Assembly: GCA_045611785.1 (NCBI GenBank)
Contig: JAZKXV010000012.1
Coordinates: forward strand, 62,001 to 126,000
Length of the DNA stretch: 64,000 nucleotides
Source of the DNA: JAFTYO01 sp045611785
GTDB taxonomy: Bacteria; Pseudomonadota; Alphaproteobacteria; RF32; CAG-239
Reading direction: 5' to 3'
Shown: positions 8,643 through 18,689 of the stretch, one piece after another
How the letters are laid out: each line of letters starts with the position of its first letter
How positions within the stretch are numbered: the first letter of the stretch is position 1
Notes under the pieces: model-generated
The model's database searches: none
The model's input: the letters and a program-made list of their open reading frames with translations, nothing else
Told to the model about the DNA's origin: nothing
Program-made: the position numbers and the translations under genes

Positions 8643-11612
8643 TTACCTAATCTGCATTGCGATAGCGCCATTATACTTTACAGTCAATGTGCCATCGTTA
8701 GAAACTGAGAATGAATAACCATCAATCACTGTTGATAAGTTTCCATCTCTCCAGTTCCACATCTGCAATGTGGTGTTACGAATATTGCGTTTGCAAGCAT
8801 CTCCATCGTAATATGCTATTCTGTCTGAAAGGTCCTTAGCAATGCCGGGAACCCACTTAGCTACAGGATACGAACCCTTGTTTGTTGAAGTTGTGTAGTA
8901 ACCAGAATTATATTCTGATCCGAACGAACCCTCAGCAAAGTAGCCTGACAAAATCATATCCACGCCAGGAACAGTAGATGCCATATCAAATACAATTGAT
9001 ACCGCGCCATTTTCTGTTCTGATGCAAAGACACTTTTTAGCATAATCACCGCCACTTACATCATCAGCAGGAACTGCGGAGATGCCGGCGCCAACGATTC
9101 TACCCCAATTTGCAGGAATAATAGGATCAATTGGCTTTTCTACAGCGATTTTTGCTTTTGCAACGCCCATATGGTTGTAGCTATCTGTTGTTATAGAATA
9201 TGTAGCTGTTACATTGTTTGTGTAATCTGAAACATTATAAACAGCACCATTGTGTTCTGTAACATTAGATGTAGATACAACATCTGAAGCACCTTCTGCA
9301 AAATTCCACTCAGCGTAATCAATATTTATACGATAATACTCGTTTTCATAGACAGCTTTCTGATAATCATAAGTATATACATTGTTAAATGCATTCACCC
9401 CGTTATCAGCAACTGAAACATACTCCTCATAACGAGTTGTAACTGTCCAATTGCCATCCTTTGAAGTACTTTCGCTTAAATAGTTCTTACCCACAGAGCT
9501 GGTAACGTAGTTAGTGTTGGTTGTATAAACCCACTGCAAAGATGGTTCGTTGAAGTTACGATAAAGTCTATAGCTCATTGAAGAGGTCTTCTCTCCACTT
9601 ACACTCCAAGTCTCTACCTCTGTCCACGAAATTTCTTCTGTTCTTTCATCAACGATAGTTCTCTGCACATTTTCAGCACGCTTGCCTGTCAACTCATCCT
9701 TAGGAGCTACATGCATATAAACGCGAGTATATGGTACCTCAACCAAATGAGTTTCCTCACTTGGTGTTGACTTTGTATCAACTACGCCCTGACGCTTAAG
9801 CTTTACATCAAAGTAAAGTTTCACATCATAAACTGTTGAATCCGCATTGGACTTCGCCTCATTTTTCTTTGCCTCATACTTCTTGTATGAAACATTTTCA
9901 ATTGAAGTATACGCCAATGTTTCTGTACCATACTTTTCACGCTGATATGCAACTTCCGAAACAACTATTTCACTTTCATTAAACTTAAAGCCATAATTAA
10001 GTGATCTAGTAATTGTAGTGAAGCCGTTATTGGTCTGTTTGTTTTCAGTATCTCCACTCTTTGAAGAACCTGCCAAACTAACTTCTGACAACTGCTGCTC
10101 TGTCGCTACATACACAACTTCAGGAACTTCAAAAAGTGCTTCAAGATTAAATGCTCTCTCAAAACCTTCTCTTGATACTTCCTCTACGTTGTTTTTGTAG
10201 GTCACAAATTCGCCATCTACCTGCTGTTTTACAGTATAAAGCTCATTAACTTTTGTGTTAAACTCGCCTTCATACTTGGTATTCTCCATTACAGTTTCGT
10301 ATGTATCTATTTTCTCAGGCTCATAAACCCTCTGATATGATACAGGAACTGTATAAACAGCTGAAATGCTAGAATTTGTTGTGCTTGTAACCTCAACATC
10401 AAAATACATTGTTACATCGTATACAATACGATCTGCATTTGACATTGCATTATTAAGCTTTGTCTCATACTTTTTGTATGTAACTGACTTAATTTCGGTT
10501 ACGCCCATAAGCTCGCCATTTGTTGTCGCCAATCCCTGATACGAAGAATTTGCTGTTACGACCTCACCATCGTTGAAATTAAAAGTATAACTTCTTGATG
10601 TTGTTGTCATTACAAAATCTTCTTTTGCTTCTGTTGTTACCTTAGGCTCACTTGCATTTGTAGTTTTCAATGCCACATCTGTAAGTTTGTCTTCAGCATC
10701 AACTTTTACTACATCAGGATTGATGTTAAACAAAACATTAAGGTCAAGGTCATATTTGAACTCTTTGCGTCCAATTTCCTCATCTCTTTGTCTTGTAACA
10801 TATGCTCCTGTTACCTCCTGTGCAACTGTATACAGCTCGTTAACTCGAGTTGCAAACTCTGCTGCATGAGCAATATCCTCAAGTGTAGTTACTGCATCTG
10901 CAGGAAGCTCTTTGTAGATTCTAACTACAGGAACTCTTACTGCATAATTGCTATTTAACTCACTTTCTCCGACACACTCTACTTCTACCGTAAAATAAAG
11001 GTCCACATCGCATACAGTTGAATCTGCATTTGATATAGCCTCATTAATTCTGCTCTCGCTCTTATTAAACGATACAGTCTTAATCTTTGCATACTTAAAA
11101 GTTGTGTCTCGGTGGCTAATGCTCTGATACATTGTGCTTGCACTTACTCGCTCACCTTCGTTGAAGAAAAACTCATAGTTCTTCTTTACGGTTGAACGCT
11201 TAAAGCCCTTAGCATCCATTGAGTTTTCTACAGTGTCTTGCGTTGCTTGTGTAGATGTTACCATCACATTTGACAGATTTTCCTTATTCAGTACATACAC
11301 CTGCTTAGGATCTGCATCAAACAAAGCTTCAAGGTTCAAATCATACTCGAAGGCTTTGCCATCAAGCATTTCATTTCCCTGATATTCTGCCACATGTCCG
11401 GTAACTTTCTGCTCCACAGTGTACAGCTTGTTAACCAAAGTATCCAACTCCATTTGATAGTCAAGATACTCATACTTTCGCTCTTTCGGATAGTTATAAA
11501 CTTCCTCAAAGCCTACATAAGTTGATTCATTGTCCTTGTCGCAAGATACAACGAATACGCTCATAATTGCTGTAATAGCAATGAGCACCAAAGTCTTAAT
11601 TTCTTTTGCCAT
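8643..11612 (-). CDS. Large triple-repeat lipoprotein, Bacteroidota style
   Basis: A 989-residue predicted lipoprotein: signal sequence with lipobox VVSC, acceptor Cys24, followed by DKDN. Residues about 58-634 are three copies of a ~197-residue module; recurring landmarks are LYTV-x-Q-x-V (63, 260, 458), the F-x-F-N-(D/E)-(G/S)-E element, and NAD-x-x-V-(C/Y)-DV (195, 392, 589). The C-terminal 350 residues have no repeats and contain a lectin-like or beta-rich appearance only. No family recognised. It starts without a Shine-Dalgarno after TAAATTCAATAAAC, is moderately GC-richer (26 of 60 in the line at 10081) and has its own terminator. The style is that of Bacteroidota surface lipoproteins; transfer is inferred. 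Confidence 0.85.
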   Translation of the reverse strand: MAKEIKTLVLIAITAIMSVFVVSCDKDNESTYVGFEEVYNYPKERKYEYLDYQMELDTLVNKLYTVEQKVTGHVAEYQGNEMLDGKAFEYDLNLEALFDADPKQVYVLNKENLSNVMVTSTQATQDTVENSMDAKGFKRSTVKKNYEFFFNEGERVSASTMYQSISHRDTTFKYAKIKTVSFNKSESRINEAISNADSTVCDVDLYFTVEVECVGESELNSNYAVRVPVVRIYKELPADAVTTLEDIAHAAEFATRVNELYTVAQEVTGAYVTRQRDEEIGRKEFKYDLDLNVLFNINPDVVKVDAEDKLTDVALKTTNASEPKVTTEAKEDFVMTTTSRSYTFNFNDGEVVTANSSYQGLATTNGELMGVTEIKSVTYKKYETKLNNAMSNADRIVYDVTMYFDVEVTSTTNSSISAVYTVPVSYQRVYEPEKIDTYETVMENTKYEGEFNTKVNELYTVKQQVDGEFVTYKNNVEEVSREGFERAFNLEALFEVPEVVYVATEQQLSEVSLAGSSKSGDTENKQTNNGFTTITRSLNYGFKFNESEIVVSEVAYQREKYGTETLAYTSIENVSYKKYEAKKNEAKSNADSTVYDVKLYFDVKLKRQGVVDTKSTPSEETHLVEVPYTRVYMHVAPKDELTGKRAENVQRTIVDERTEEISWTEVETWSVSGEKTSSMSYRLYRNFNEPSLQWVYTTNTNYVTSSVGKNYLSESTSKDGNWTVTTRYEEYVSVADNGVNAFNNVYTYDYQKAVYENEYYRINIDYAEWNFAEGASDVVSTSNVTEHNGAVYNVSDYTNNVTATYSITTDSYNHMGVAKAKIAVEKPIDPIIPANWGRIVGAGISAVPADDVSGGDYAKKCLCIRTENGAVSIVFDMASTVPGVDMILSGYFAEGSFGSEYNSGYYTTSTNKGSYPVAKWVPGIAKDLSDRIAYYDGDACKRNIRNTTLQMWNWRDGNLSTVIDGYSFSVSNDGTLTVKYNGAIAMQIR

Positions 11613-11796
11613 AATGTTTATTGAATTTAAATTAATATTCGGTTCTACAGTATATTACGCCACCACAATAGGTATGAAAAATCTTTTCAATTTTCCAATT
11701 ATAAACCATAATAAGGACATAAATACTTTTTGTTGCATTTAATTTATCAAATTATTCAATAAATTACAAGTAAAAAAAATACATTTTATTATATTT

Positions 11797-11826
11797 TTGA
11801 CAAATTTCACTACAGTAAAACATAAT
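11797..11826 (+). promoter_or_regulatory. Possible sigma-70 promoter of uvrA
   Basis: TTGACA (11797-11802), 18-base spacer, CATAAT (11821-11826), about 65 bases before the uvrA start. No LexA-type box was recognised next to it. Confidence 0.45.
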
Positions 11827-11891
11827 TAAAATTATGTTGTTTTATTATGTTTTTTTAATTATATTATCATAAATTCTTGGGAGCAAAATTT

Positions 11892-14705
11892 ATGGCAGAA
11901 AATAAAAACATTGAAATAAAAGGCGCTAGAGAGCACAATTTAAAAAACATCAATGTTGACATACCGAAAAATAAGCTAACCGTTATAACCGGCTTATCCG
12001 GAAGCGGAAAATCTTCACTTGCTTTCGATACAATATATGCCGAAGGGCAAAGACGCTATGTTGAAAGCTTATCTTCATATGCAAGACAGTTTCTAAATTT
12101 GATGAAAAAACCTGATGTAGATTCTATAGAAGGCTTATCTCCTGCCATATCAATTGAACAAAAAACAACTTCCCATAACCCTCGTTCAACAGTTGGTACC
12201 GTTACGGAAATTTATGACTATATGCGTTTATTATGGGCAAGATCTGGTACCCCATACTCCCCTGTAACTGGCTTGCCTATTGAAGCACAAACAGTTTCTC
12301 AAATAGCTGATAAAATTTTATCTTTAGAAACAGGAACCAAAATTGTGCTTTTATCACCTATTGCCAGAGGTAAAAAAGGCGAATTTAAAAAAGAATTTGA
12401 AAGTTTACAAAAACAAGGTTATCAGCGCATAAACATTGACGGAGAAATGTACAACATTGAAGATTTACCCGTCTTAAACAAAAACATAAAACACGATATT
12501 GAGGTTGTTATTGATCGCCTGGTTATAAAAGAAAACATTATTGATCGCTTATCACAATCAATTGAAACAGCCCTCAAACTCAGTGACGGATTATTATTTG
12601 TAGAATTTATAGAAACAAAGAAAAGAAACATATTTTCTTCAAAATTTGCCTGTCCGGTTTCAGGCTTTACAATAGAAGAAATTGAACCTCGCCTTTTTTC
12701 TTTCAACAATCCGTTTGGGGCTTGCCCACATTGTGATGGTATAGGAGCAAAACTGTATATGGATCCTAACCTCATTGTTCCCAATGAAAATTTAAGCATT
12801 GATAAAGGAGCTATTGCACCCTGGTACGGTTTCAGAACTTCTTTTTATACTCAAACCATAACCTCTTTATGCGATTTTTTAAATATATCAACCAAAACCC
12901 CTTGGAAAGATTTACCCCAAAAAGCAAAAGACATCATTCTATACGGATCAGGTAACCTTTCTATTCCGATGTATTATTCCAGATTTGTAACAGATAAACC
13001 TTTTGAAGGTGTCATTCCTAATATGGAAAGACGTTTTCTGGAAACAGATTCAGCTTCTGCCAGAGAAGAACTATCTCATTATCAATCTGCTGCACCTTGT
13101 GAATTTTGCAAAGCAAAACGCCTCAAACCTGAAGCATTAGCTGTTAAAATTGCCGGATTAGATATTATGGATGTATGCAATATGTCGGTTAAAAATGCTC
13201 TTAATTGGTTTAATAATATTGAAGAAACTTTAAGCACGCAAAAAAAGCAAATTGCACATAAAATCTTAAAAGAAATTATTTATCGGTTACAATTTTTAAA
13301 CAACGTCGGACTTGAATACCTGACATTATCAAGACAATCAGGAAGCCTATCAGGCGGAGAATCTCAACGTATCAGATTAGCTTCACAAATCGGCTCCGGA
13401 TTAACCGGTGTTATGTATGTGCTTGATGAACCATCAATCGGTCTGCACCAACGTGATAACGATAAATTGCTTGAGACATTAACCAAATTAAGAAACATTG
13501 GCAACACTGTTATTGTTGTTGAGCATGATGAAGATGCCATAAAATCTGCAGATTACCTTATCGATATGGGGCCTCTTGCCGGTCAGCAAGGAGGAGAAAT
13601 TATTGCCTCAGGAACCGTAGAGCAAGTGCTTAAAGATAAAACAAGTTTAACGGCACAATACATTAACGGAATTAAAAAAATTGAAGTTCCTAAAACAAGG
13701 CGTAAAGGAAACAACAACTTTATTGAATTAACCGGAGTTAAAACAAACAATCTGAAAAACATTAACCTCAAACTTCCTCTTAATACCCTAACTTGCATAA
13801 CAGGTGTTTCTGGAAGCGGCAAATCTTCGCTTATTCTTGAAACACTGTATAAAGCCTTAGATAAAGAAGTAAACGGAGCAAGAGAACCTGCCGGAATATA
13901 TCAAGAACTTAAAGGATATGAAAATATTGATAAAATAATTGATATTGACCAATCTCCAATCGGTAGAACACCTCGTTCAAATCCGGCAACATATACAGGG
14001 CTGTTTACTTATATCAGAGATTGGTTTGCCTCATTACCTGAAGCAAAAAGCAGAGGATATACAGCAGGAAGATTTTCTTTTAATGTGGCAGGCGGAAGAT
14101 GCGAAGCTTGCAAAGGTGATGGTGTTACAAAAATAGAAATGCACTTCTTACCTGATGTATATGTTGAATGCGATGTTTGTAAAGGAAAACGTTTTAATCG
14201 TGAGACTTTAGAAGTTAAATATAAATCAAAATCAATTGCCGATGTACTTGATATGACTGTTGATGAAGCTTTTGAGTTTTTCAAAAATATACCTTCAATT
14301 AAAAACCGTCTAAATCTATTAAGACAAGTAGGCCTCGGATACATCAAATTAGGCCAGCCGGCAACAACATTATCCGGCGGAGAAGCTCAACGTATTAAAT
14401 TATCCAAAGAACTATCTAAAAAAGCAACCGGTAAAACATTATACATACTTGATGAGCCAACCACCGGACTACATTTTGAAGACATCAATAATTTGCTAAA
14501 AGTGTTGCACACTCTTGTTGAACAAGGAAATTCGGTTGTAGTAATAGAGCATAATTTAGACGTTATAAAAACAGCCGATTATATTATAGATATTGGCCCC
14601 GAAGGCGGAGATAACGGCGGAAAAATCATTGCTCAAGGAACTCCAGAGCAAATAATTACAGAACCTCAAAGCCATACCGGAAAATATTTAAAAGGAAAAC
14701 TATAA
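11892..14705 (+). CDS. uvrA: Excinuclease ABC subunit A
   Basis: Damage-recognition ATPase of nucleotide excision repair. The ATG at 11892 follows GGGAG by eight bases and gives MAENKNIEIKGAREHNLKN; an in-frame TTG at 11877 is not needed. Two ABC modules are visible: Walker A GLSGSGKSS and GVSGSGKSS, signatures LSGGESQRIRLA and LSGGEAQRIKL, and Walker B LDEPSIGL and LDEPTTGL. Zinc-finger cysteines are present (CPHCDGIG with CEFCKAK; CEACKGDG with CDVCKGK). Length 937 is normal. Its stop overlaps the queH start by one base (TAATG). Confidence 0.97.
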   Translation: MAENKNIEIKGAREHNLKNINVDIPKNKLTVITGLSGSGKSSLAFDTIYAEGQRRYVESLSSYARQFLNLMKKPDVDSIEGLSPAISIEQKTTSHNPRSTVGTVTEIYDYMRLLWARSGTPYSPVTGLPIEAQTVSQIADKILSLETGTKIVLLSPIARGKKGEFKKEFESLQKQGYQRINIDGEMYNIEDLPVLNKNIKHDIEVVIDRLVIKENIIDRLSQSIETALKLSDGLLFVEFIETKKRNIFSSKFACPVSGFTIEEIEPRLFSFNNPFGACPHCDGIGAKLYMDPNLIVPNENLSIDKGAIAPWYGFRTSFYTQTITSLCDFLNISTKTPWKDLPQKAKDIILYGSGNLSIPMYYSRFVTDKPFEGVIPNMERRFLETDSASAREELSHYQSAAPCEFCKAKRLKPEALAVKIAGLDIMDVCNMSVKNALNWFNNIEETLSTQKKQIAHKILKEIIYRLQFLNNVGLEYLTLSRQSGSLSGGESQRIRLASQIGSGLTGVMYVLDEPSIGLHQRDNDKLLETLTKLRNIGNTVIVVEHDEDAIKSADYLIDMGPLAGQQGGEIIASGTVEQVLKDKTSLTAQYINGIKKIEVPKTRRKGNNNFIELTGVKTNNLKNINLKLPLNTLTCITGVSGSGKSSLILETLYKALDKEVNGAREPAGIYQELKGYENIDKIIDIDQSPIGRTPRSNPATYTGLFTYIRDWFASLPEAKSRGYTAGRFSFNVAGGRCEACKGDGVTKIEMHFLPDVYVECDVCKGKRFNRETLEVKYKSKSIADVLDMTVDEAFEFFKNIPSIKNRLNLLRQVGLGYIKLGQPATTLSGGEAQRIKLSKELSKKATGKTLYILDEPTTGLHFEDINNLLKVLHTLVEQGNSVVVIEHNLDVIKTADYIIDIGPEGGDNGGKIIAQGTPEQIITEPQSHTGKYLKGKL

Positions 14706-15238
14706 TGACAGAAAACATACTCCTACTTTCGTGTTGTGCTCCTTGCTCTTGTGCAGTGATTAAAACAATGGCAGAAGAAAACAAAAAATTTTCTGTTGTA
14801 TTTTACAATCCAAATATCAGACCTGTTGAAGAATATGAAAAACGCAAAGATGAAAACAAAAAGCTATGCCAAATATACGGTGTAAACTTTATTGAATTAG
14901 AATATGATAATCAGCGTTGGTGCAAAGCAATTAAAGGACTTGAAAACGAACCTGAACGTGGATCTCGTTGCTCTATATGTTTTTATTTACGATTAAAAAG
15001 AGTAATGGAATATGCTTTGGAAAATAACTTCACTTGTGTTGCAAGTGTGTTGGGAGTATCTCGTTATAAAGACTTAAATCAGGTAAACATTGCCGCACAA
15101 AAAGCAAGTCAAGAAACAAGTTGTCCGTATATCCTTATTGAAGGTCGCAAAAATGGTATGCAAGAACTCCGCAATATGCTAATTAAAGAATTGGAACTAT
15201 ACAATCAAACATATTGCGGTTGCACTCCAAGAGAATAG
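14705..15238 (+). CDS. queH: Epoxyqueuosine reductase QueH
   Basis: QueH (formerly DUF208) performs the last step of queuosine synthesis on tRNA, reducing epoxyqueuosine with iron-sulfur clusters; it replaces QueG. The N-terminal SCCAPCSCAV motif and the later CSICFYLRL, then CGCTPRE at the C-terminus supply the expected cysteines. The protein has 177 residues, short but normal for the family. It shares a TAATG with uvrA, so the two are translationally coupled. Confidence 0.9.
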   Translation: MTENILLLSCCAPCSCAVIKTMAEENKKFSVVFYNPNIRPVEEYEKRKDENKKLCQIYGVNFIELEYDNQRWCKAIKGLENEPERGSRCSICFYLRLKRVMEYALENNFTCVASVLGVSRYKDLNQVNIAAQKASQETSCPYILIEGRKNGMQELRNMLIKELELYNQTYCGCTPRE

Positions 15239-15285
15239 CAAACTTTTATTCCAAAAATCTATTTAATTATACAAGTTTAACAAAA

Positions 15286-16302
15286 TTACTTTTTGCTAAA
15301 CTTGCTTTTTATTAAATAAACAGTTTTTCTTATTTTGTTTTTGATAGGTGTTAAGTTAAAAGATTTTATTTTACTTAACGCTTCTTTTGTTTTTTCTACA
15401 AAAGTTTTTTTCTTTATAATTTTTTCTGGCTTTACCTCAACCGGTTTTGCAACAGGTACTTCTACAGGTTTCTCAACAACTACGGGCTTAGGAAAAAGTT
15501 TTTCTTTCATCTTGCTTGCAAAACTGCGAATAATATCATTTTCAAGCTGAATTAAAACAAAATTATCCATATCATACGCCTGATTTGCCAATTGGATAGA
15601 ATGTTCAGACTTAACAAGATTAGATTTTGAGCTTTCAATATCTTTAGATAACATATCTAACTGATCATCAATTTCAGCATAGTAAATCAACATATTTGTT
15701 GTTTTACCCATCATCAAAACTTCCATTAACTCTCTTGATTTGCCGGTAGGATCAGTTTGAAACTCGGCATAAATTTCTTTATCTTTACAATATTGAATAA
15801 ACTCGCCTAATTTTAGTTTAGCTTGTTTTCTTTTTGCGCCACCAAAAAGCCCACTAAAAAAACCTTCTTTTTGATTCATAAATCTGGAAATATCTATTTG
15901 CGAAAACATACCATCTTTAAGATATCCATACAAAATATTAGATACCATACCGACCTGATTTTTTGTTAATGGAGTATATATCTCGTTTAACTCTTTTGCT
16001 GAATATTCAATAATTTGTCTTAATTTGCCTAATTTATCAAAACGAACTTCTTGTCTTTCAATTTTTTTAACAAAAATTTCTTTATCTTGATTAAATTTTT
16101 GCATATTAAGCTTCAAATCATCACTCTTATATTTTGCATCTTTTGCAGCAATAAGAGGTTCAATATTTGAGTTTGATTGTATCTCAAACATTAAATCTTC
16201 ATAATATGGTGCGTTAGAAATATCTTCTTCACGACACACTCTATTTTCCCTTGTCCATAGTGCTTCGGAAGTCACAAAAGAATATGTTTTTTTTGTTTGC
16301 AT
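15286..16302 (-). CDS. Unknown coiled-coil protein
   Basis: Not recognised. The 338-residue protein has no signal peptide or membrane segment. Residues about 45-110 and 205-260 are charged and helical, probably coiled coil. A glycine-rich patch (FFSGLFGGAKRK) lies near residue 150. After about 265 comes a Pro/Val/Lys linker (KPVVVEKPVEVPVAKPVEV) and a very basic tail rich in Lys and Arg, which could bind nucleic acid or the membrane surface. AAGGA precedes the ATG. It lies 30 bases downstream of glycyl-tRNA synthetase on the same strand and may be co-transcribed. Confidence 0.75.
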   Translation of the reverse strand: MQTKKTYSFVTSEALWTRENRVCREEDISNAPYYEDLMFEIQSNSNIEPLIAAKDAKYKSDDLKLNMQKFNQDKEIFVKKIERQEVRFDKLGKLRQIIEYSAKELNEIYTPLTKNQVGMVSNILYGYLKDGMFSQIDISRFMNQKEGFFSGLFGGAKRKQAKLKLGEFIQYCKDKEIYAEFQTDPTGKSRELMEVLMMGKTTNMLIYYAEIDDQLDMLSKDIESSKSNLVKSEHSIQLANQAYDMDNFVLIQLENDIIRSFASKMKEKLFPKPVVVEKPVEVPVAKPVEVKPEKIIKKKTFVEKTKEALSKIKSFNLTPIKNKIRKTVYLIKSKFSKK

Positions 16303-16332
16303 CTTTAATCCTTATCAGTAGCAATCAAATTT

Positions 16333-17700
16333 TTAACCTAAGAAATAATCTCTCAAATAGTTTGGCAAGTCAGCTATATTTACCCTAATCTGTTCCATTG
16401 TATCTCTATCACGAACAGTAACAGATGCCGGCTCTTGTTCAATTGTTTCAAAGTCAACAGTTAAACAAATTGGTGTACCAATTTCATCATGGCGACGATA
16501 TGCTTTACCAATATTACCTGTATTTTCAAGAGCAACACGACCAATACCAAGTTTTAATAAATTATTTTTAATTTCATAGCATTTTTGCATAATGGCTTCA
16601 TTGTTTTTCTTTAATGGAATAACAGCAACCTTAATTGGAGCTAAATGCTTTTTAAGTTTTAACACAATACGGCTATTGCCCTCACCTAAATCTTCTTCAG
16701 TATAAGCTTCTGTCATAAGAGCTAACACACCTCTGTCTACACCCATAGATGGCTCAATTACATATGGAATTACCCATTTATTATTTTGCTCATCTCTAAT
16801 GCAAAGTTTAGTAGTAGATTCCGGATTTTCATGACAATGAGCTTCTAAATCAAATTCATTTTGAGCTTTTGTATGGTTACCTAAATCGTAGTCACGACGA
16901 TTAGCAATACCTTCTAACTCTTCCATACCATGAGGGAAACGATACTCAATATCATAACAAGCTTTTGCATAATGAGCTAAATCTTCCTTAGGTGTTTTAT
17001 AGATATTTAAATTTTCAGATTTTAATCCTTGCTCTTCCCACCATTTAATACGAGCTTCTTTCCACATTTCATGCCATTTTTCATCTTCACCCGGAGCAAC
17101 GAAAAACTCTAACTCTGCTTGCTCAAACTCACGTACACGGAAAATAAAGTTTCTTGGTGTAATTTCGTTTCTAAAAGATTTACCGATTTGAGCAATACCG
17201 AATGGGAGCTTACGAGAAGTAGAGTCAACCACATTCTTAAAATGCACAAATATTGCTTGAGCTGTTTCAGGACGTAAATAAGCCAAATTCTCATCATTTT
17301 CTACAGGACCTGTTTGAGTTTTAAACATCAAATTAAAAGGTCTCGGATCAGTTAAATCTGTTGAACCGCAAAGTGGGCATTTTCCATCTGTTAAATGGTC
17401 TGCTCTAAAACGGCCTTTACATTTTTTACAATCTACCATTGGATCAGAAAAAGTATCTTCATGACCTGAATATTTTAAAACTTTACGATTCGTCAAAATA
17501 GCAGCATCTAAACCTTCAATATCATCACGTTCATAAACCATTGAACGCCACCATGCAGCTTTCAAGTTATTTTTAAGTTCAACACCTAACGGACCATAGT
17601 CATAAACACCTTGCATACCCCCATAAATATCAGCATTTTGAAAAATAAAACCTCTTCTTTTGCATAGTGATACAAGTTGTTCCATAGTAGTTGCAGACAT
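16333..17700 (-). CDS. glyS: Glycyl-tRNA synthetase, single-chain (eukaryotic-like dimeric) type
   Basis: Class II synthetase charging tRNA-Gly, of the homodimeric type rather than the two-subunit GlyQ/GlyS type usual in proteobacteria. Visible features: start MEQLVSLCKRRGFIFQNADIY with GGMQGVYDYGPLG just after; a zinc-ribbon-like CKKCKGRF/CPLCGS; motif 2 FRNEITPRNFIFRVREFEQAE; motif 3 with EPSMGVDRG; and an anticodon-binding domain at the C-terminus. 455 residues. AAGGAAA precedes the start. The AT-rich style is native. Confidence 0.95.
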   Translation of the reverse strand: MSATTMEQLVSLCKRRGFIFQNADIYGGMQGVYDYGPLGVELKNNLKAAWWRSMVYERDDIEGLDAAILTNRKVLKYSGHEDTFSDPMVDCKKCKGRFRADHLTDGKCPLCGSTDLTDPRPFNLMFKTQTGPVENDENLAYLRPETAQAIFVHFKNVVDSTSRKLPFGIAQIGKSFRNEITPRNFIFRVREFEQAELEFFVAPGEDEKWHEMWKEARIKWWEEQGLKSENLNIYKTPKEDLAHYAKACYDIEYRFPHGMEELEGIANRRDYDLGNHTKAQNEFDLEAHCHENPESTTKLCIRDEQNNKWVIPYVIEPSMGVDRGVLALMTEAYTEEDLGEGNSRIVLKLKKHLAPIKVAVIPLKKNNEAIMQKCYEIKNNLLKLGIGRVALENTGNIGKAYRRHDEIGTPICLTVDFETIEQEPASVTVRDRDTMEQIRVNIADLPNYLRDYFLG

Positions 17701-17790
17701 TTTTTTAATTTCCTTATTCTTATTGATTAAATCTTAACTCTTTAGGTTTATATTATCTTTATTAAAAATGCAAGAGGAGAGTGAAAAATT

Positions 17791-18642
17791 ATGAAAAAAA
17801 CAAAAGTAGCACTTGTTTATGACTTTGACGAAACATTAAGTACAACTTATATGCAAGATTACGTTTTAATTCCGGAACTTGGAATGAAACCTGAAACTTT
17901 TTGGAAAAAAGCAAACCAATGGTCTGTTGATAATTGCGCTGACCAAATTACAGGAAGCATGTATTATTTCACAAAAGTAGCTCGTGAAAAAGAAATCAAA
18001 CTCAACAAAGAAAACCTATTTTGTTGCGGTGAAAAAATTGAATATTATGAAGGCGTTGAAACATGGTTTGAACGCATAAACAATTATGGTAAATATCTTG
18101 ATTTAGATATAGAACATTACATAATTTCATCAGGTTATGAAGAAATTATTGATGGTTGCTCTATCAGACCGTATTTTAAAGATGTATTCGGCTGTTCATT
18201 TGCTTTTGATGAAAACGGCTATCCTGTTTGGCCTGCAAGAGTGATCAACTACTCAACAAAAGTGCAATACCTTTCTAAAATCAATAAAGGCTTAAAGAAA
18301 ACTGACGATAAAGCAGTTAATGAATTTACTCCTGATGATAAAAGACGCATACCTTACAGACGTATCATATATTTTGGTGACGGATTAACCGACATTCCAT
18401 CAATGAAAATGGTTAAAGACAGAAATGGTAATGCAATTGCCGTTTATAAACCCAAAAGTCGTCAAAAAGATAAAGCTATTAAACTCTTAAAAGATAATAG
18501 AGTTAACTTTGCTTTACCTGCAGATTATTCTGAAGGAAAAGAAATTGATATAGTTGTAAAAACTATATTAAATAAAATTGCAACCGAAAGAGACTTGGAA
18601 CTCTTAAAAGCCAAAGAAGAAAAAAAGAAACAGGCAAAATAA
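17791..18642 (+). CDS. HAD-superfamily phosphatase
   Basis: Haloacid-dehalogenase-type phosphatase. Motif I is YDFDETLST (residues 10-18; nucleophile and acid/base Asp as DFDET), motif II HYIISSGYEE, motif III a lysine in the middle region, and motif IV FGDGLTDIPSMK. The cap is inserted between motifs I and II. AGAGGAGAG lies upstream of the ATG. The phosphoserine phosphatase-like arrangement suggests a small phosphorylated substrate, but the substrate cannot be read from sequence. It converges with the gene at 18690-19613 on a shared bidirectional terminator. Confidence 0.85.
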   Translation: MKKTKVALVYDFDETLSTTYMQDYVLIPELGMKPETFWKKANQWSVDNCADQITGSMYYFTKVAREKEIKLNKENLFCCGEKIEYYEGVETWFERINNYGKYLDLDIEHYIISSGYEEIIDGCSIRPYFKDVFGCSFAFDENGYPVWPARVINYSTKVQYLSKINKGLKKTDDKAVNEFTPDDKRRIPYRRIIYFGDGLTDIPSMKMVKDRNGNAIAVYKPKSRQKDKAIKLLKDNRVNFALPADYSEGKEIDIVVKTILNKIATERDLELLKAKEEKKKQAK

Positions 18643-18643
18643 C

Positions 18644-18674
18644 AAAAAGCACCTTATCAAATAAGGTGCTTTTT
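18644..18674. terminator. Bidirectional terminator, GCACCTTAT stem
   Basis: Fourteen-base stem AAAAAGCACCTTAT / ATAAGGTGCTTTTT around loop CAA, with A and T runs on both outer sides, between two convergent genes. Its first thirteen stem bases are identical to those of the hairpin at 21565-21593. Confidence 0.85.
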
Positions 18675-18689
18675 TTAATTGTTTGCAGT

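Noticed and set aside
11613..11760. A Bacteroidota-type promoter (TAnnTTTG) before the lipoprotein gene
   Set aside because: No match to the -7 element was found, so Bacteroidota origin rests on the protein style and leader only.
14009..14347. A 112-codon minus-strand frame
   Set aside because: Opposite-strand shadow of the uvrA C-terminal zinc-finger region.
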